Below, in pieces: positions 33,425 to 43,008 of a stretch of 64,000 nt of DNA. Position 1 is the stretch's first letter. The number at the start of each line of letters is the position of its first letter. Below the pieces are notes generated by a model. It saw nothing but the letters and a program-made list of their open reading frames with translations. It searched no databases and had not been told where the DNA came from. The stretch covers positions 1,674,001-1,738,000 of the forward strand of contig NZ_CP120367.1 in assembly GCF_029892045.1 (NCBI RefSeq). Direction: 5' to 3'. The DNA is from Sinorhizobium numidicum (GTDB lineage Bacteria > Pseudomonadota > Alphaproteobacteria > Rhizobiales > Rhizobiaceae). A program made the position numbers and the translations under genes.

Positions 33425-35443
33425 ATGAATGGGTTTCCCATGTTCTCCAATCCTGATCTTCTGAAGTTCATCTTCGGCCGCTTGACGTTTGACGCGATCC
33501 CCTACCACGAGCCCATCCTCGTCGCGACCTTCCTGGCGGTAGCGATCGGCGGCATCGCTCTCATCGGCCTGATCACCTATTTCAGGTTTTGGGGAACGCT
33601 CTGGCGCGACTGGCTGACGAGCGTCGACCATAAGAAGATCGGCATCATGTATGTCATCCTGGCGCTGGTGATGCTCTTACGCGGATTCGCCGACGCAATC
33701 ATGATGCGCCTGCAGCAGGCAATGGCCTTCAACGGCTCCGAGGGCTATCTGCCGCCGCATCACTACGACCAGATCTTTACGGCGCACGGCGTCATCATGA
33801 TCTTCTTCATGGCGATGCCATTCGTGACCGGGCTCATGAACCTCGTCGTGCCGCTGCAGATCGGCGCCCGCGACGTCTCCTTTCCCTTCCTCAACAACTT
33901 CAGCTTCTGGATGACGACCGCGGGTGCGATCATCATCATGCTTTCGCTCTTCGTCGGCGAATTTGCTCGTACCGGATGGCTGGCCTATCCGCCGCTTTCC
34001 GGGGCGGACTACAGTCCCGGCGTCGGCGTCGATTACTACATATGGGGCCTTCAGGTTGCCGGCATCGGAACAACGCTATCCGGGATCAATCTGATCGCCA
34101 CCATCGTGAAGATGCGGGCGCCCGGCATGACGATGATGAAGATGCCGGTCTTCACATGGACGTCGCTCTGCACCAACGTGCTGATCGTTGCGACCTTCCC
34201 GGTCCTGACCGCGACGCTGGCCCTGCTTTCGCTCGACCGTTACGTCGGAACGAACTTCTTTACCAACGATCTCGGTGGCAATCCGATGATGTATGTGAAC
34301 CTCATCTGGATCTGGGGTCACCCGGAGGTATACATTCTGATCCTTCCGGCCTTCGGCATCTTCTCCGAAGTCGTCGCGACCTTCTGCGGCAAAAGGCTCT
34401 TCGGTTACGCCTCGATGGTCTATGCGACCGTCGTCATCACCATCCTCTCCTATATCGTGTGGCTGCATCACTTCTTCACGATGGGTTCCGGCGCCAGCGT
34501 CAACGCCTTCTTCGGCATCACGACGATGATCATCTCGATCCCGACCGGGGCGAAGATGTTCAATTGGCTCTTCACGATGTATCGCGGCCGCATCCGCTAC
34601 GAGGTGCCGATGCTATGGACGGTCGGCTTCATGGTGACTTTCGTCATCGGCGGCATGACCGGCGTGCTGCTTGCCGTTCCGCCGGCCGATTTCGTGTTGC
34701 ATAATTCGCTGTTCCTGATCGCCCACTTCCACAACGTCATCATCGGCGGCGTCGTCTTCGGTCTGATGGCAGGCGTCGTCTACTGGTTTCCGAAAGCCTT
34801 TGGCTTCAGGCTCGATCCGTTTTGGGGCAAGATGTCGTTCTGGTTCTGGCTGACCGGCTTTTACTTTGCCTTCATGCCGCTATACGTACTCGGTTTGATG
34901 GGCGTCACACGCCGCGTCAACCAGTTCGAGGATCCGTCCCTGCAGATCTGGTTCGTGATCGCCGCGTTCGGTGCTTTCTTGATCGCGCTGGGCATCCTGT
35001 CGTTGCTCATCCAATTGGTTGTCAGCTTCATCAGGCGTGAGCAACTGCGCGATACGACCGGCGACCCCTGGGATGGTCGGACGCTCGAATGGTCGACATC
35101 TTCGCCTCCACCCGAATACAACTTTGCCTTCACGCCCGTCGTCCATGACCACGATTCCTGGTGGGACATGAAAAAGCGCGGCCATAGCCGTCCCCTCGCC
35201 GGTTTCAAGCCGATCCACATGCCGAAGAATACCGGCACCGGCGTCATTCTCGGCGCGATCAGCGTCGCTTTTGCCTTCGGCATGATTTGGTACATCTGGT
35301 GGCTGGCGATCCTTTCGTTCTTCGCCATCATCGCGGTCGCGATCGGCCACACCTTCAACTACAAGCGCGACTTCTACATCACCGCCGAACTCGTCGCCGA
35401 AACGGAAGGCAAGCGTACGGAACTGCTTGCAGGTGAGGTGTAA
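33425..35443 (+). CDS. cyoB: Cytochrome bo3 ubiquinol oxidase subunit I
   Basis: A 672-residue catalytic subunit with ~15 membrane helices. Heme- and copper-binding segments are visible: [14 protein letters not shown] (His ligand of the low-spin heme), [17 protein letters not shown] (CuB His cross-linked to Tyr), WLHHFFTMG (the two CuB histidines), K-channel lysine in [10 protein letters not shown], and HFHNVIIGG (heme ligands). It oxidises ubiquinol and reduces O2 to water while pumping protons. 29 bases after cyoA. A second ATG at 33440 is a possible start. Confidence 0.97.
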   Translation: MNGFPMFSNPDLLKFIFGRLTFDAIPYHEPILVATFLAVAIGGIALIGLITYFRFWGTLWRDWLTSVDHKKIGIMYVILALVMLLRGFADAIMMRLQQAMAFNGSEGYLPPHHYDQIFTAHGVIMIFFMAMPFVTGLMNLVVPLQIGARDVSFPFLNNFSFWMTTAGAIIIMLSLFVGEFARTGWLAYPPLSGADYSPGVGVDYYIWGLQVAGIGTTLSGINLIATIVKMRAPGMTMMKMPVFTWTSLCTNVLIVATFPVLTATLALLSLDRYVGTNFFTNDLGGNPMMYVNLIWIWGHPEVYILILPAFGIFSEVVATFCGKRLFGYASMVYATVVITILSYIVWLHHFFTMGSGASVNAFFGITTMIISIPTGAKMFNWLFTMYRGRIRYEVPMLWTVGFMVTFVIGGMTGVLLAVPPADFVLHNSLFLIAHFHNVIIGGVVFGLMAGVVYWFPKAFGFRLDPFWGKMSFWFWLTGFYFAFMPLYVLGLMGVTRRVNQFEDPSLQIWFVIAAFGAFLIALGILSLLIQLVVSFIRREQLRDTTGDPWDGRTLEWSTSSPPPEYNFAFTPVVHDHDSWWDMKKRGHSRPLAGFKPIHMPKNTGTGVILGAISVAFAFGMIWYIWWLAILSFFAIIAVAIGHTFNYKRDFYITAELVAETEGKRTELLAGEV

Positions 35444-35447
35444 ACCC

Positions 35448-36074
35448 ATGACACACACGACCGAACCCGCTGAGCAAGGCCAAACGCCCACCTTCTACCT
35501 AGAGGAAGAGCATCATCCCGAAGGGAGCACGATGCTCGGCTTCTGGCTCTATCTGATGAGCGACTGCCTGATCTTTGCGGTCCTTTTCGCGACACACGGG
35601 GTGCTCGGCCGCAATTATGCGGCCGGACCCTCGCCGGCCGATCTCTTCGATCTTCCGCTCGTCGCGGTGAACACGTCGATGCTGCTGTTTTCGTCCATTA
35701 CCTATGGCTTCGCCATGCTGGAAATGGAGAAGTACAACAAGACGACGACCTTGCTCTGGATGGCGGTCACCGCCCTCTTCGGCGCCGCCTTCGTCGGGCT
35801 CGAGCTCTACGAGTTCGCACACATGATAAACGAGGGTGCCGGTCCGCAGCGCAGCGCCTTCCTGTCGTCGTTCTTTACGCTCGTCGGTACGCACGGCCTG
35901 CACGTGACGTCGGGCATCGTATGGATGATCACCCTGATGGTTCAGGTGGCGAAGTACGGGCTGATCGTCGAGAACAAGCGCCGGCTGATGTGCCTGTCGA
36001 TGTTCTGGCACTTCCTCGACGTCGTCTGGATCGGCGTCTTTTCCTTCGTCTATTTGATGGGAGTTCTCGGATGA
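35448..36074 (+). CDS. cyoC: Cytochrome bo3 ubiquinol oxidase subunit III
   Basis: A 208-residue five-helix subunit III with [23 protein letters not shown] and the conserved [12 protein letters not shown] and [18 protein letters not shown] segments. The ATG at 35448 has AGGTG upstream and lies 4 bases after the cyoB stop. Its stop overlaps the cyoD start in ATGA, indicating translational coupling. Confidence 0.95.
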   Translation: MTHTTEPAEQGQTPTFYLEEEHHPEGSTMLGFWLYLMSDCLIFAVLFATHGVLGRNYAAGPSPADLFDLPLVAVNTSMLLFSSITYGFAMLEMEKYNKTTTLLWMAVTALFGAAFVGLELYEFAHMINEGAGPQRSAFLSSFFTLVGTHGLHVTSGIVWMITLMVQVAKYGLIVENKRRLMCLSMFWHFLDVVWIGVFSFVYLMGVLG

Positions 36075-36472
36075 GTTCGCAAGCGCCTTCGCACGAGGAT
36101 GCATTTGAAGCCCATCATGGCCATAGTCACGGCCATGAGGCCGGTCACGGCACGCTGACGAGCTATGTTACCGGCTTTGTTCTCTCCGTGATCCTGACGG
36201 CCGTCCCATTCTGGCTGGTCATGGCTGATGTGTTCGACAGCGCGCTTCTGACCGCCTTCTTCATCATGATGCTCGGCGCCGTGCAGATCGTGGTTCACAT
36301 GATCTTTTTCCTGCACATGAACACGAGGTCGGAAGGCGGCTGGACGATGATGGCGCTGATCTTCACCGTCCTGCTTGTTGCCATCGCCCTTTCCGGCTCG
36401 CTCTGGGTCATGCATCATCTGAACACCAACATGATGCCGATGAGTCCCGAAATGATGAAGAACATGCCCTGA
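36071..36472 (+). CDS. cyoD: Cytochrome bo3 ubiquinol oxidase subunit IV
   Basis: A 133-residue three-helix subunit with a His-rich N-terminus ([13 protein letters not shown]). The family helices [21 protein letters not shown] and [18 protein letters not shown] are present, and the tail is methionine-rich ([14 protein letters not shown]). It starts within the cyoC stop. CyoD assists assembly of the copper site; cyoE (heme O synthase) is not next to it here. Confidence 0.95.
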   Translation: MSSQAPSHEDAFEAHHGHSHGHEAGHGTLTSYVTGFVLSVILTAVPFWLVMADVFDSALLTAFFIMMLGAVQIVVHMIFFLHMNTRSEGGWTMMALIFTVLLVAIALSGSLWVMHHLNTNMMPMSPEMMKNMP

Positions 36473-36477
36473 CGATG

Positions 36478-36503
36478 TGGAGCGGCGGGATCCCGCCGCT
36501 CCA
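36478..36503. repeat. Perfect 26-base palindrome between cyoD and surf1
   Basis: A 13-base arm (TGGAGCGGCGGGA) is followed directly by its exact complement. There is no T-run, so it may be an mRNA-stabilising or attenuating hairpin rather than a terminator. Confidence 0.7.
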
Positions 36504-36526
36504 CGGTCTGCATTCACTGGTCCCCG

Positions 36527-37309
36527 ATGAGCGATCCCGATAACGAAGCCGCATCTCGCCCCCGCTCACGGCTTTCGCTTGCAGTTCTGAGCGCCATCGG
36601 GATCTTCCTGATCGCCGTTCTGCTGGCGCTCGGTACATGGCAGGTCAAACGGCTCTTCTGGAAGGTCGATCTCATTGCGAGGGTCGAGGCCCGCGTCCAC
36701 GCCGAACCGGTAACCGTTCCGGCTCGAGCCGAATGGCCGAACATCAATGCGGACACCGATGAATACCGCCGCGTACGGGTCCGTGGCCACTATCTGAACG
36801 ACAAGGAGACCCTGGTCTACGCGGCAACCGAGCTCGGGGCCGGTTACTGGGTCACGACGCCGCTCGCGCTCGGCGACGGCACGATCGTCCTCGTCAATCG
36901 CGGCTTCGTGCCGACCGAAAAGCGAGATGCCACAACGCGATTGCAGGGGCAAATATCAGGCGACACCGAAGTCACCGGGCTGATGCGCATGACCGAGCCG
37001 AAGGGCGCGTTTCTGCGCTCGAACAAGCCCTCCGAGAACCGCTGGTATTCACGCGACGTAAGTGCGATCGCTGCGACGGGCGCTTTGCCGAATGTCGCAC
37101 CCTATTTCATTGATGCCGACGCCACTCCCAATCCCGGCGGTCTTCCCGTCGGCGGCCTGACACGCATCGTCTTTCCCAACAATCATCTCGTCTACGCGAT
37201 CACCTGGTACTGCCTGGCCGCCATGATTGCCGGAATGCTGATCGTTCTCTGGAGATCCGCGGCAAGCTCCATTCACGAAACGCCCGGCGCGAGGGGTGGA
37301 GAAGCATGA
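36527..37309 (+). CDS. SURF1-family oxidase assembly protein
   Basis: A 260-residue protein with two membrane helices, near residues 14-34 (VLSAIGIFLIAVLLALGTWQVKR) and 220-240 (YAITWYCLAAMIAGMLIVLW). The SURF1 periplasmic domain lies between, with LGTWQVKRLFWK, YRRVRVRGHYL and VLVNRGFVP. SURF1 proteins aid heme and copper insertion in terminal oxidases; association with a cyo operon is common in alphaproteobacteria. It is 54 bases after cyoD, with the palindrome in between. Confidence 0.93.
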   Translation: MSDPDNEAASRPRSRLSLAVLSAIGIFLIAVLLALGTWQVKRLFWKVDLIARVEARVHAEPVTVPARAEWPNINADTDEYRRVRVRGHYLNDKETLVYAATELGAGYWVTTPLALGDGTIVLVNRGFVPTEKRDATTRLQGQISGDTEVTGLMRMTEPKGAFLRSNKPSENRWYSRDVSAIAATGALPNVAPYFIDADATPNPGGLPVGGLTRIVFPNNHLVYAITWYCLAAMIAGMLIVLWRSAASSIHETPGARGGEA

Positions 37310-37369
37310 GTCCCTTTCCACCCGCACGCTGCCTTCAGAATTGCGCGGCGAGCGATGTTGTGACGCTAT

Positions 37370-37900
37370 TCAGTTCACCGAGTTGAGCGTCATCGAGGTG
37401 CCGGCAGCAGCGACGTTGAGGCCGAGCTGACCGGTGACGCTGACCGTCTGGAGATGGATCGAACCGGAGGTGCCGCCGACGAGCACATTGGCCCCGATAC
37501 CGGCGCCGACCGTCGCCTCGGCGCTCGCGCCCTTGTAGAGGCCACTCAGCGATCCGTGATGATAGCCGGCCGTCGGCGCGAACACGGCCCAGATGAGCCG
37601 GCTGCGCATCGTAAAGCCGATATCAACACCTAGCTTGCGGATCTCGCCGGTATAGCGATCCTCAATTTCCTCGCCGCTTATGGAGCGGAAAATGCATTCG
37701 ACTTCCTTGGCCGAGCCCAGAACGTAGCCGGTACCGCCGGCGATATCGCATTCGAGATAACCTATCTTAACGCCGTTTTGCGCGTCCTGCACCGGGGGCG
37801 GAGCCGGCTCCCGGTATGTCGTAACATCGGCGGCATGGGCGGCCATGCCCGAAAGAGACAGCGACGCTGCGGAAAACGCGACGGCAAGATTATTCTTCAT
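37370..37900 (-). CDS. DUF992 family secreted protein
   Basis: A 176-residue protein. The signal peptide MKNNLAVAFSAASLSLSGMAAHA is followed by a mature domain with VKIGYLECDIAGGTGYVLGS and C-x-F-R, a pattern of DUF992. The glycine-rich C-terminal half (YKGASAEATVGAGIGANVLVGG) resembles a beta-rich lipocalin-like fold, as in YSC84-type proteins. It would be periplasmic. The ATG at 37900 is chosen because the signal peptide begins there. Function unknown. Confidence 0.78.
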   Translation of the reverse strand: MKNNLAVAFSAASLSLSGMAAHAADVTTYREPAPPPVQDAQNGVKIGYLECDIAGGTGYVLGSAKEVECIFRSISGEEIEDRYTGEIRKLGVDIGFTMRSRLIWAVFAPTAGYHHGSLSGLYKGASAEATVGAGIGANVLVGGTSGSIHLQTVSVTGQLGLNVAAAGTSMTLNSVN

Positions 37901-38147
37901 GCATACTCTCCTTCTCGGACTTGCGAACAACGCTCGTCCGACAAACACATTCAGCAATCGGTGGCCCGCATTATCGTAGAAGTCGCGACGACCATGCAGG
38001 GTGTAGAACCACCGTAGAGTTCAACTCTATTGAGACAATTCAGAGGCACCCTCCCGAGCGGCAACAGCTCTTGCGATTCGGGTGTGACCTGATCCGCTGC
38101 GGCGGCGAGGAAAGAATCTGCATCGCATCGCGAGGCCAGGCGCGCGT

Positions 38148-38810
38148 CTACCGCCCGTTCACCAATTTCAGGATGAGCTGATGGATATTGCCGCCATCAC
38201 TGAGTTCCGCTCGGTCGAAATCCCGGCTTTGCTGCCGCTGCGCGTTCGAAAGCTTAGCAAGCCGCCTCGTCAATTCTGTCTTGATCTTGCGGCATTGCGG
38301 GTCTGCGGAAACGGTGAGGCCGACGGTGGCGGCCTCGATCTTCTGCACCATGTCCTTTATGAAATCTCCATGCACGCGTTCGTGCTTGTGCACACCGGCG
38401 ATGAAAGCCTGCCAATGCTCCCGGGTGGAGGCCGGCAATTGCTTGGCCGGTTGCGGCAGCGTGTAGGTAATCGCAAGCTTCGGCAGCGCCGACACCAGGA
38501 CGCAGGCGTCGCCCTGCGCCTCGTATTTCCGCGACCAGGTGAGCTTGAAGCTTGTATGCGCGATGGCGCGAGCGAGGCCTCCGACCTTCGGCCCCCGCTC
38601 CCCGATCGATGTATAGAGTTCCGGACCGGACTTACCAGCAATCGAATAGGTCTGCACCTTCTCGACCGCGTGCCATTCGGCTTCGGCAGCCGCCGGCAGT
38701 AACGCGAAACAGGCGAACAGCAAAGAAAATCGAAGGCCTGTTCTCAAACGAATCCTCGCGGGCTGGCATCTTGTCGCGCCGAGATTAAAGGGCACGACCC
38801 GCGCTTTCAA
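38148..38810 (-). CDS. DUF922 family predicted secreted zinc protease
   Basis: A ~220-residue secreted protein. The hydrophobic segment GLRFSLLFACFALLPAAAEA (~25-44) is a likely signal peptide. The DUF922 domain follows, with the zinc-binding-like HKHERVHGDF (H-E-x2-H) at ~141-150 and Y-x-I-x-GKSG near the start of the mature part. The first codon of the frame at 38810 is TTG, so the exact start is uncertain. A four-helix tail with Q-x-Q-x-RD follows. Protease activity is predicted from the motif only. Confidence 0.75.
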   Translation of the reverse strand: MKARVVPFNLGATRCQPARIRLRTGLRFSLLFACFALLPAAAEAEWHAVEKVQTYSIAGKSGPELYTSIGERGPKVGGLARAIAHTSFKLTWSRKYEAQGDACVLVSALPKLAITYTLPQPAKQLPASTREHWQAFIAGVHKHERVHGDFIKDMVQKIEAATVGLTVSADPQCRKIKTELTRRLAKLSNAQRQQSRDFDRAELSDGGNIHQLILKLVNGR

Positions 38811-38836
38811 TCACCATGAACGTCATCGGTCGCGGC

Positions 38837-39097
38837 CTACTGCTGTCGCAATCGCAACAACGCCTTCCGCGCCTCGACAGTCAAAGGGTGACCCGGGTGA
38901 CGGCGGATGAAGCGTTCGTAATCCTCGGTCGTATTCTTCGCCTTTACGCGCTCGAATTCTGAGCGCACGGCGAGCTCATGATCTGGAGGCTCCTGCATTT
39001 CTGCCCCGCTTTTCTTCGTTGCGCTGTGCGAAGGAGCCGAGAAGCTCACTGCCAAGAGCACCAACCCGAGCAATTTCAGTACCCTGCGAACCAGCAA
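38837..39097 (-). CDS. Small secreted protein
   Basis: An ~86-residue protein: signal-like N-terminus (VLKLLGLVLLAVSFSAPSHSA), then a charged region with EDYERFIRRHPGHPLTVEARKALLRLRQQ. The C-terminal part resembles a single TPR-like helix pair as in CHAT/caspase-associated repeats (inference). The start is a non-ATG codon (TTG), so it is uncertain. It is 26 bases upstream of the DUF922 gene on the same strand and probably co-transcribed. Confidence 0.55.
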   Translation of the reverse strand: MLVRRVLKLLGLVLLAVSFSAPSHSATKKSGAEMQEPPDHELAVRSEFERVKAKNTTEDYERFIRRHPGHPLTVEARKALLRLRQQ

Positions 39098-39192
39098 AAT
39101 CGCTCCAATCTTATTGAGTTATTTACGGGAATCATAGTTATTGGGCGGCTACCGTCCCGAAATCAGTCTGCATCCGTTATCGAGAATTTTGC

Positions 39193-40710
39193 ATGAGCGG
39201 CACCGGAAAATCCACCCAGTTTCTCGCGGCGACGGGCAACAGCCTGATCGACGGCGTGCTGTCGGGTTCGGCTTGGAACGGCACGATCTATTACGCCTTT
39301 CCGACCTTGGGCAGCAGTTATAGCTACAGCGGCGAGAAAAACAGCGGCTTTACTGACATATCGACAGCGCAGAAAAACACCGCGCTTTTCGCCATGGAGC
39401 AGTCCTTCGGTTCGGCCGCCAATGACGGCTTTTCCGTCGAGGGCTTCACCAATGCCAGCTTCGCTTTGGGAAGCGCGACCAGTGCAACGATCCGGTTTGC
39501 GCAGTCGAAAGTGCCGAAGACGGCCTACGCCTATATGCCGGGCACCTATGCTCAGGCCGGCGACATCTGGTTCGGCACGGCCTATGCCGGCACGGTAGAT
39601 GACTATCGCAAGCCCGTGGCCGGGAACTACGCATGGCACACGCTGCTGCACGAGCTCGGCCACGCGCTCGGCCTGAAGCACGGTCACGAGGCAGAAGGCG
39701 CCTTCGGCCCTCTGCCCACGCAATACGACTCGATCGAATATTCGATCATGACCTACCGAGGTTTCGTCGGCGCCGGGGACGATGGCGGTTACGGGTATGA
39801 ACAGTATGGCGCGCCGCAGACCTTCATGATGGCCGATATCGCCGGACTACAGGAAATGTACGGTGCCGACTTCACGACCAACAGCGGCAACACGGTCTAT
39901 AAATGGACGCCCGCCAGCGGCGCGACACTGGTGAACGGCGAGACTGCCATCTCTCCGGGTGCCAACCGCATCTTCGCCACCATATGGGATGGGGGCGGCA
40001 ACGATACCTACGATCTCACTGCCTACAAGACTGGCCTCAAGATCGATCTGCGGCCCGGCAAAGCCTCGACCTTCAGCGCCGACCAGCTCGCTTATCTCGG
40101 CGGCGGTCCGAATGACGGCTACGCGCGCGGCAATATTTTCAACGCGTTGCTTTATCACAGCGACACGCGCTCTCTGATCGAGAACGTCAAGGGAGGTTCG
40201 GCCGCCGACACGATCATCGGCAACCAGGTGGCCAATAGTCTGCTCAGTTATGCCGGCAACGACACTCTGTACGGCGACAGCGGTAATGACTGGCTTTACG
40301 GCGGCATCGGAGCCGACACCCTCAATGGCGGCAATGGCAATGATCGTCTGCTGGGGGAGACAGGAGCGGACCGGCTGACGGGCGGCACAGGAGCCGACAG
40401 CTTCAGGTTCAGGGCATTGGCGGAGAGCACCGTTGCCTCCACCGGCCGCGACACGATCTACGACTTCGTAGCCTCGCAATCCGACAGGATCGATCTCTCG
40501 GCGATCGATGCCAACTCTACTGTCACAGGCAACCAGAGTTTTCTCTTCGTCGGGACGGCCGCCTTCGCCGGCCGGAAAGGAGAGCTGCGCTACGATCGCG
40601 CCGCCTCCGACACCTACATCTATGGCGATGTAAACGGCGACAGGAAGGCGGATTTCGCCATCCACCTGGACGACGCCTTGACCCTTCAGAAGGGCTATTT
40701 TGTTCTATAG
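39193..40710 (+). CDS. Serralysin-type (M10) RTX metalloprotease
   Basis: A 505-residue extracellular zinc protease. The catalytic domain carries HELGHALGLKH (153-163) with three zinc histidines and the catalytic glutamate, and the Met-turn SIMTY (184-188). From ~330 to 410 come RTX calcium-binding repeats (GGSAADTIIGN, AGNDTLYGDSGNDWLYGG, GADTLNGGNGNDRLLGE). The C-terminus (DALTLQKGYFVL) is a type I secretion signal of the serralysin kind. There is no N-terminal signal peptide and no recognisable inhibitor or secretion gene adjacent. The exporter is probably the pair at 4162-7235, 32 kb away, or another elsewhere. Confidence 0.92.
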   Translation: MSGTGKSTQFLAATGNSLIDGVLSGSAWNGTIYYAFPTLGSSYSYSGEKNSGFTDISTAQKNTALFAMEQSFGSAANDGFSVEGFTNASFALGSATSATIRFAQSKVPKTAYAYMPGTYAQAGDIWFGTAYAGTVDDYRKPVAGNYAWHTLLHELGHALGLKHGHEAEGAFGPLPTQYDSIEYSIMTYRGFVGAGDDGGYGYEQYGAPQTFMMADIAGLQEMYGADFTTNSGNTVYKWTPASGATLVNGETAISPGANRIFATIWDGGGNDTYDLTAYKTGLKIDLRPGKASTFSADQLAYLGGGPNDGYARGNIFNALLYHSDTRSLIENVKGGSAADTIIGNQVANSLLSYAGNDTLYGDSGNDWLYGGIGADTLNGGNGNDRLLGETGADRLTGGTGADSFRFRALAESTVASTGRDTIYDFVASQSDRIDLSAIDANSTVTGNQSFLFVGTAAFAGRKGELRYDRAASDTYIYGDVNGDRKADFAIHLDDALTLQKGYFVL

Positions 40711-41128
40711 GAAGGCCTAGGTTCCTTAGGAAGGCTGGCGTCGCGTCGGATGATGCTCAGCCGGCGCTCAAGCGGCGCCGATGACGGCCTCGTCCGCGCC
40801 TAGCGAGTAACGACAGGCGATCGCCTGATCGTCAGTGCCGGCCGGGTGGCGCTGCCGGAGTCATGCCCTTCGCAAACCAGCTGCAGGTCTCGCCTGCATT
40901 TCTAAGGCCGCACGGAGCCCGTTCCTGGTCTCGCCCGGGAGGGCCGGTCGCGCCTCACGCAGGCCGTCCTTCCCTGGGTGTCACCAGTGAAACATCCGGG
41001 ATCAAGCCTCAGTGTCAAGCTCAAGCAGCCGTAAAGGATAAAAGCCGGCGCCTCGGCACGATGTATCTCATCTGGGATCGCAGTGTTCTTTCGATCGTTA
41101 AGCACATTGGAAAGCCTACTCCCTGGGT
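40711..41128. other. Intergenic region after the protease gene
   Basis: No gene recognised; the frames here are short and have no ribosome site. Confidence 0.4.
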
Positions 41129-41179
41129 TGACAGATTTGGACTACCGGATTAAGACTGACGAAATTCGAAAAACGTCAC
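41129..41179 (+). promoter_or_regulatory. Promoter and candidate TetR operator
   Basis: TTGACA at 41129-41134, 17-base spacer, TAAGAC at 41152-41157. An inverted repeat TGACG-N12-CGTCA follows at 41158-41179, ending 12 bases before the TetR start. Confidence 0.55.
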
Positions 41180-41191
41180 TCGTAACACGAC

Positions 41192-41806
41192 ATGGCAAAA
41201 ATGAACGATCTCGCAGACAGCAGCGTCGATGCCAGACAGGAAAACGTGACGCGGATTCTTAATTCCGCCGAGCGGCTGTTCAGGCATTATGGCTATGCCA
41301 AGACGAATGTCGCCGACATTGCCCGCGATCTCGAAATGTCGCCGGCCAACATCTATCGCTTCTTCGCGTCGAAGCAGGAGATCCACCAGGCAATCTGTGG
41401 CCGCATGCTAGCTGCGAGCTATCAGCAGGCCTACGACATTTCCCGTCTTCCTCTCAGCGCTTCCGAGCGGTTGCGCCGCTATGTCCACGGTCAGCACAAG
41501 ATGACAGTGGAGACCATGCTCGACGAGCAGAAGGTGCACGAGATGGTCGTCGTGGCGATCGAGCGGGACTGGCACGTCATCGAAAAGCACATCGACCGCA
41601 TAGATCAGCTTCTTGCCGAGATCATTCGCGACGGCATTCGGGCCGGCGAATTCGCAGAACAGGATCCGGAAGTCGCCGCCAGATGTTTTGGAGCCGCCGT
41701 AGTGACGCTCTGTCACCCGCAGATCGTAGCTCAGTGTCTTGCGAAGCAGAACCGCGCAACACCCGATGAGCTGATCGAATACGCAATCGAGGCGCTGAAG
41801 AAGTAG
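41192..41806 (+). CDS. TetR-family transcriptional regulator of the RND efflux operon
   Basis: A 204-residue regulator. The N-terminal HTH spans residues ~16-62 (RILNSAERLFRHYGYAKTNVADIARDLEMSPANIYRFFASKQEIH). The C-terminal ligand-binding domain is helical and of the TetR_C type. It is the first gene of an apparent TetR-adaptor-RND operon (35 bases to the next gene). The dyad at 41158-41179 suggests autoregulation. Confidence 0.92.
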   Translation: MAKMNDLADSSVDARQENVTRILNSAERLFRHYGYAKTNVADIARDLEMSPANIYRFFASKQEIHQAICGRMLAASYQQAYDISRLPLSASERLRRYVHGQHKMTVETMLDEQKVHEMVVVAIERDWHVIEKHIDRIDQLLAEIIRDGIRAGEFAEQDPEVAARCFGAAVVTLCHPQIVAQCLAKQNRATPDELIEYAIEALKK

Positions 41807-41841
41807 ACCGCAACAAAACCTGAGGGTCAGGAGTACGAACG

Positions 41842-42978
41842 ATGTTTTCGCCGAGAGTTTTCCGTAAACCGTTCGTTGCCGGTCTCCTGGCCGTCGCCGC
41901 TGGCGTCGCCCTATCCGGCTGCTCGGAGGAGAAGACCGAAACGAAAGAGATCGTCCGTCCTGTCAAGGTCGTGGAGATCGTCAAGACAGGTGAGGCGCGC
42001 GAGCTCGACTATTCGGGCTCGGTGAAAGCCCGCACGGAAATGAACCTCGGCTTTCGCGTCGCCGGTAAAATCACCGAGCGGCTCGTCAATATTGGCGATC
42101 GGGTGAAGCCGGGCGACCTTCTTGCCCGTATCGACCCGACCGACTACCAGCTTGCGGTCAAGAGCGCCGAGGCAAGCCTGATCGCGGCTGAAAAACAGGT
42201 GCAAACGACGGCGCTGACGAAAGTCCGGGCCGAACAGCTCTTCACCAGGGAATTCTCTTCCAAGGCTCAGCTCGACCAAGCGACCTTGCTCTACGATCAG
42301 GCAGTCTCCACGCGCGACGCCGCCGCCTCATCGCTCGATCAGGCCAAGAACCAGGTGACCTATACGGATCTGAAGTCCGACCAGAACGGCATCGTGACGG
42401 CGGTCAATGCGGATGTCGGCCAAGTCGTCGGCGCGGGCACGCCTGTTGTCACCGTCGCAGTCGACGGCGAGAAGGAAGTGCAGATTGCGGTGCCCGAAAT
42501 CTACATTTCCGAGTTCAAGCCAGGCAAAAAAGTCAAGGCGCGTTTCTGGTCGGATGAGGCGCTCGTGCTTGACGGCAATGTGCGCGAGGTCTCCGGCAGC
42601 GCCGACCAGCAATCTCGGACCTTCTCCGTACGCGTCAGTTTGCCGAACGACGAGCGCGTTCTGCTCGGGATGACGGCGACCATCGAGGCCGCCGCCAGCA
42701 ATTCGTACGCGCCCCTTTCGATCCCCTTGAGCGCTCTTTCTAAGAAGGACGGCAAAGATATCGTCTGGGTGGTCGACCGCAATGCGTCGGCCGTTCACGC
42801 CCGGCCCGTCAAGCTCGCCGACTTTGCCGATGACGGGGTGCGCGTCGCCGAGGGTATCGAACCAGGTGACCTCGTCGTCGCCGCCGGCACGCAGTTCATG
42901 GCCGAAAACCTTAAAGTGAAGCTACCGGCGGCCGAACAGCAATCCGCCCTCGCCGAAACAGGCGAAATCGTCCGCTAG
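41842..42978 (+). CDS. RND efflux periplasmic adaptor (MFP)
   Basis: A 378-residue lipoprotein-like adaptor. The signal sequence ends in ALSGCSEE, so Cys is probably lipidated. A lipoyl half (GSVKARTEMNLGFRVAGKI), an alpha-hairpin (~100-165), a beta-barrel and a membrane-proximal domain follow, the AcrA/MexA order. It links the RND pump to a TolC-like channel. GGTCAGGAG lies upstream of the ATG. Gene order after tetR and before the pump supports the role. Confidence 0.93.
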   Translation: MFSPRVFRKPFVAGLLAVAAGVALSGCSEEKTETKEIVRPVKVVEIVKTGEARELDYSGSVKARTEMNLGFRVAGKITERLVNIGDRVKPGDLLARIDPTDYQLAVKSAEASLIAAEKQVQTTALTKVRAEQLFTREFSSKAQLDQATLLYDQAVSTRDAAASSLDQAKNQVTYTDLKSDQNGIVTAVNADVGQVVGAGTPVVTVAVDGEKEVQIAVPEIYISEFKPGKKVKARFWSDEALVLDGNVREVSGSADQQSRTFSVRVSLPNDERVLLGMTATIEAAASNSYAPLSIPLSALSKKDGKDIVWVVDRNASAVHARPVKLADFADDGVRVAEGIEPGDLVVAAGTQFMAENLKVKLPAAEQQSALAETGEIVR

Positions 42979-43008
42979 CCCAATTCCCGACAGAACGGAA
43001 CGACGCCC

